A program made the translations under genes and the position numbers. The notes below the pieces were generated by a model. It did no database searches and was not told the DNA's origin. It was given only the letters and a program-made list of their open reading frames with translations. This document shows, piece by piece, positions 7,691-8,471 of a stretch of 8,471 nt of DNA. This DNA comes from Acidobacteriota bacterium (GTDB lineage Bacteria > Acidobacteriota > Vicinamibacteria > Vicinamibacterales > UBA8438), in NCBI GenBank assembly GCA_011523485.1, contig WTGR01000368.1:1-8471 (forward strand). The letters run 5' to 3'. The first letter of the stretch is position 1; every line of letters starts with the position of its first letter.

Positions 7691-7706
7691 TCGGCGCTTG
7701 CGCCGA
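7691..7706. terminator. Hairpin 20 bases after the operon
   Basis: TCGGCGC (7691-7697) pairs with GCGCCGA (7700-7706); with the innermost pair open it is a 6-base stem with a CTTG tetraloop. An outer GCT/AGC extension forms if one A is bulged. It is the first strong hairpin after the last operon gene. There is no T-run after it, so termination strength is uncertain. Confidence 0.4.
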
Positions 7707-7820
7707 AGCAAGCTCAGCCACCGTCTTGCTGGATGGCGGGTGCGAGCGGTCAGAACTCGGGGGCCGGCTCGTCTGCGGCAGGCTTGCGTGGTTCCATGCC
7801 ATCCTGGATACCTTGAGGGT

Positions 7821-7879
7821 ATTGTTACACGGGATTCGCCGAGGCGTCCGCAAGCGTCCCCGGTCTTTCCGGTAACAAT
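7821..7879. repeat. Inverted repeat ATTGTTAC / GTAACAAT
   Basis: Perfect 8-base arms (7821-7828 and 7872-7879) lie 43 bases apart. Three more pairs (CGG with CCG) form on the inner side if one A is bulged. The arms are AT-rich in GC-rich surroundings. This could be a protein-binding site or part of a structured RNA. An 8-base match at this distance can also arise by chance. Confidence 0.35.
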
Positions 7880-8045
7880 GCGCGAAAGGCGGACCGCCAG
7901 AGTGCCTCTGCAGCAAGTGACGTCGACCAGCAGCGATCCGGCGTGGCTGGATGGCGAACAGCCCCCCAGTGCGCCCGTCGAGGCGGCGTGGAACCCCCTG
8001 TGCTGTGCACTCCTGAAGAACTCGTCGATGTGGAGGTGGATGGCC

Positions 8046-8246
8046 ATGAACGCTGACCCTATCCTGGGGAAACTGTGGGCGGTGCGAGACCGGCTCGCGG
8101 CCCGGTTCGACTACGACGTGGACGTCATTTTCCGACACATCAAGGCGGAAGAAGCCAAGTCGGGCTTGCGCTACGTCGAATGCCCGCCTCGCCGGCTGTC
8201 TCCCGCCGAGGATGACACTGGTGAGTGTGGTGCGCGCGACGACTGA
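8046..8246 (+). CDS. Small conserved-looking protein, 66 residues
   Basis: The sequence starts MNADPILGKLWAVRDRLAARFDYDVD and continues through FRHIK, a charged helix and YVECPPRR, ending in an acidic tail. The pattern DPI...W..RD.LA...DYDVD..FR.......G..YV..PPRR matches, from memory, many short unnamed proteins in GC-rich bacteria, some of which lie beside PIN-type toxin genes. That association is recollection, not shown here. ATG 8046 is preferred: GGAGG at 8032-8036 lies 9 bases upstream, against 3 for the ATG at 8040, and conserved-looking sequence begins here. The frame stays open upstream to 7698, but that extension has no protein-like features. The predicted product is a soluble two-helix protein. 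No toxin partner is visible immediately downstream, so it is an orphan or its partner is lost. Function unknown. Confidence 0.65.
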   Translation: MNADPILGKLWAVRDRLAARFDYDVDVIFRHIKAEEAKSGLRYVECPPRRLSPAEDDTGECGARDD

Positions 8247-8291
8247 ACGGTGGTGTCCGGTCCGCAAGGCACCGAGACGATTGCCGGACGG

Positions 8292-8471
8292 CTATCCTTT
8301 CGCCGCCTCGAACTTCCGCGGCAGTTGCTCCGGTCGCCTCCTCAAGCCGGCCTCCGACGCCAGCTTGTCCAGCAATGGCAGGAAGTGTTGCTCCACCCAC
8401 TGCTGCATCCTCTGCCAGTCCGCTCTCGTTACGGGCTCGAAGCCATGCGCCAGTATCGATCCGTTGCGGAC
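8292..8471 (-). CDS. C-terminal end of a possible CARF/HEPN (TIGR02710-like) protein, cut by the window edge
   Basis: Only the last 59 residues are present; the gene enters from the right edge. The fragment begins VRNGSILAHGFEPVTRADW and continues as an amphipathic helix with WVEQHFLPLLDKL, ending PRKFEAAKG before a TAG stop (8292-8294 on the plus strand). R2-N3 followed by H9 forms R-N-x5-H, the RNase motif of HEPN domains (Rx4-6H with a polar residue after the Arg). The form RNxSILAHGF.PV resembles, from memory, the end of TIGR02710 CRISPR-associated proteins, in which a CARF domain senses cyclic oligoadenylate and a HEPN domain cuts RNA. The CARF part, if any, would be outside the window. 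It runs convergent to the 66-residue gene, 45 bases away. That this is coding is likely; the family call is moderate. Confidence 0.6.
   Translation of the reverse strand, partial: VRNGSILAHGFEPVTRADWQRMQQWVEQHFLPLLDKLASEAGLRRRPEQLPRKFEAAKG

Larger units (their letters stand above)
7671..8045. other. Gene-poor interval with a hairpin and inverted repeats
   Basis: 375 bases between the fourth operon gene and the next small gene. Frames are open here on both strands, but their products are rich in Arg, Pro and Ser, lack recognisable motifs and have no ribosome sites. I see the hairpin at 7691-7706, the inverted repeat at 7821-7879, and a 10-base direct repeat CTGGATGGCG at 7729-7738 and 7947-7956. 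No CRISPR-like repeat series, tRNA or insertion-sequence end is apparent. It may be spacer plus remnants of a decayed gene. Confidence 0.5.

Noticed and set aside
7698..8045. N-terminal extension of the 66-residue protein
   Set aside because: The frame is open, but the residues are basic and irregular, and a GGAGG at 8032-8036 with proper spacing marks the start at 8046.
7650..8267. Minus-strand frame of 205 codons covering the gene-poor interval
   Set aside because: No motif; low-complexity Arg/Pro/Ser content; it also runs opposite the better supported small gene.
8212..8471. Frame starting MTLVSVV overlapping the end of the 66-residue gene, considered as a PIN-type toxin
   Set aside because: Only the first residues look suggestive; no acidic catalytic residues follow, and it soon becomes a Ser/Cys-rich shadow of the minus-strand HEPN-like gene.
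1..8471. CRISPR array, tRNA, rRNA or insertion sequence
   Set aside because: No regularly spaced repeats, cloverleaf-like segments, rRNA-like conserved blocks or transposase motifs were seen on reading both strands.

Overview
The window is GC-rich bacterial DNA that is densely coded on the plus strand. The left-hand gene is a DUF1552 (HxxSHH) protein, a family I associate with Acidobacteriota, Planctomycetota and Myxococcota. The extended -10 style TGnTAnnnT box before the second gene also fits a GC-rich acidobacterium-like host. This taxonomic guess is inference; there is no rRNA or other strong marker here.

Layout. (1) 1-1221: a 5'-truncated DUF1552 protein, probably housekeeping or export-related and unrelated to what follows. 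(2) 1268-1597: a small membrane-anchored coiled-coil protein with its own possible leaderless promoter. (3) 1672-7670: a compact type I restriction-modification operon in the order hsdR, hsdM, hsdS, then a fourth gene. hsdR and hsdM are 10 bases apart. hsdM/hsdS and hsdS/fourth gene each overlap by ATGA, so the whole set looks translationally coupled. (4) 7671-8045: about 375 bases with no convincing gene, holding a strong hairpin and an inverted repeat. (5) 8046-8246: a 66-residue protein with a good Shine-Dalgarno sequence. (6) 8292-8471, minus strand: the last 59 residues of a gene that runs off the right edge, carrying an RNxxxxxH motif typical of HEPN ribonucleases and resembling the end of TIGR02710-type CARF/HEPN proteins.

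How the genes work together. HsdM and HsdS should form the methyltransferase, with HsdS reading the two half-sites through two different target-recognition domains. HsdR adds the ATP-driven translocase and a PD-(D/E)XK nuclease. All key motifs are intact, so the system looks functional. The fourth gene is not part of a standard type I system. I see in it a plausible second PD-(D/E)XK core (E110, D137, E146-x-K148, Q186/Q187), which makes it a candidate accessory effector of the restriction operon. With the possible HEPN ribonuclease at the right edge, the right two-thirds of the window looks like part of a defence island.

Base composition, sampled by hand on a few 60-base lines, falls from roughly 65-78% GC in the left genes and hsdM to about 50-58% in the second recognition domain of hsdS and in the fourth gene. 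This suggests that this end of the operon was exchanged or acquired more recently.
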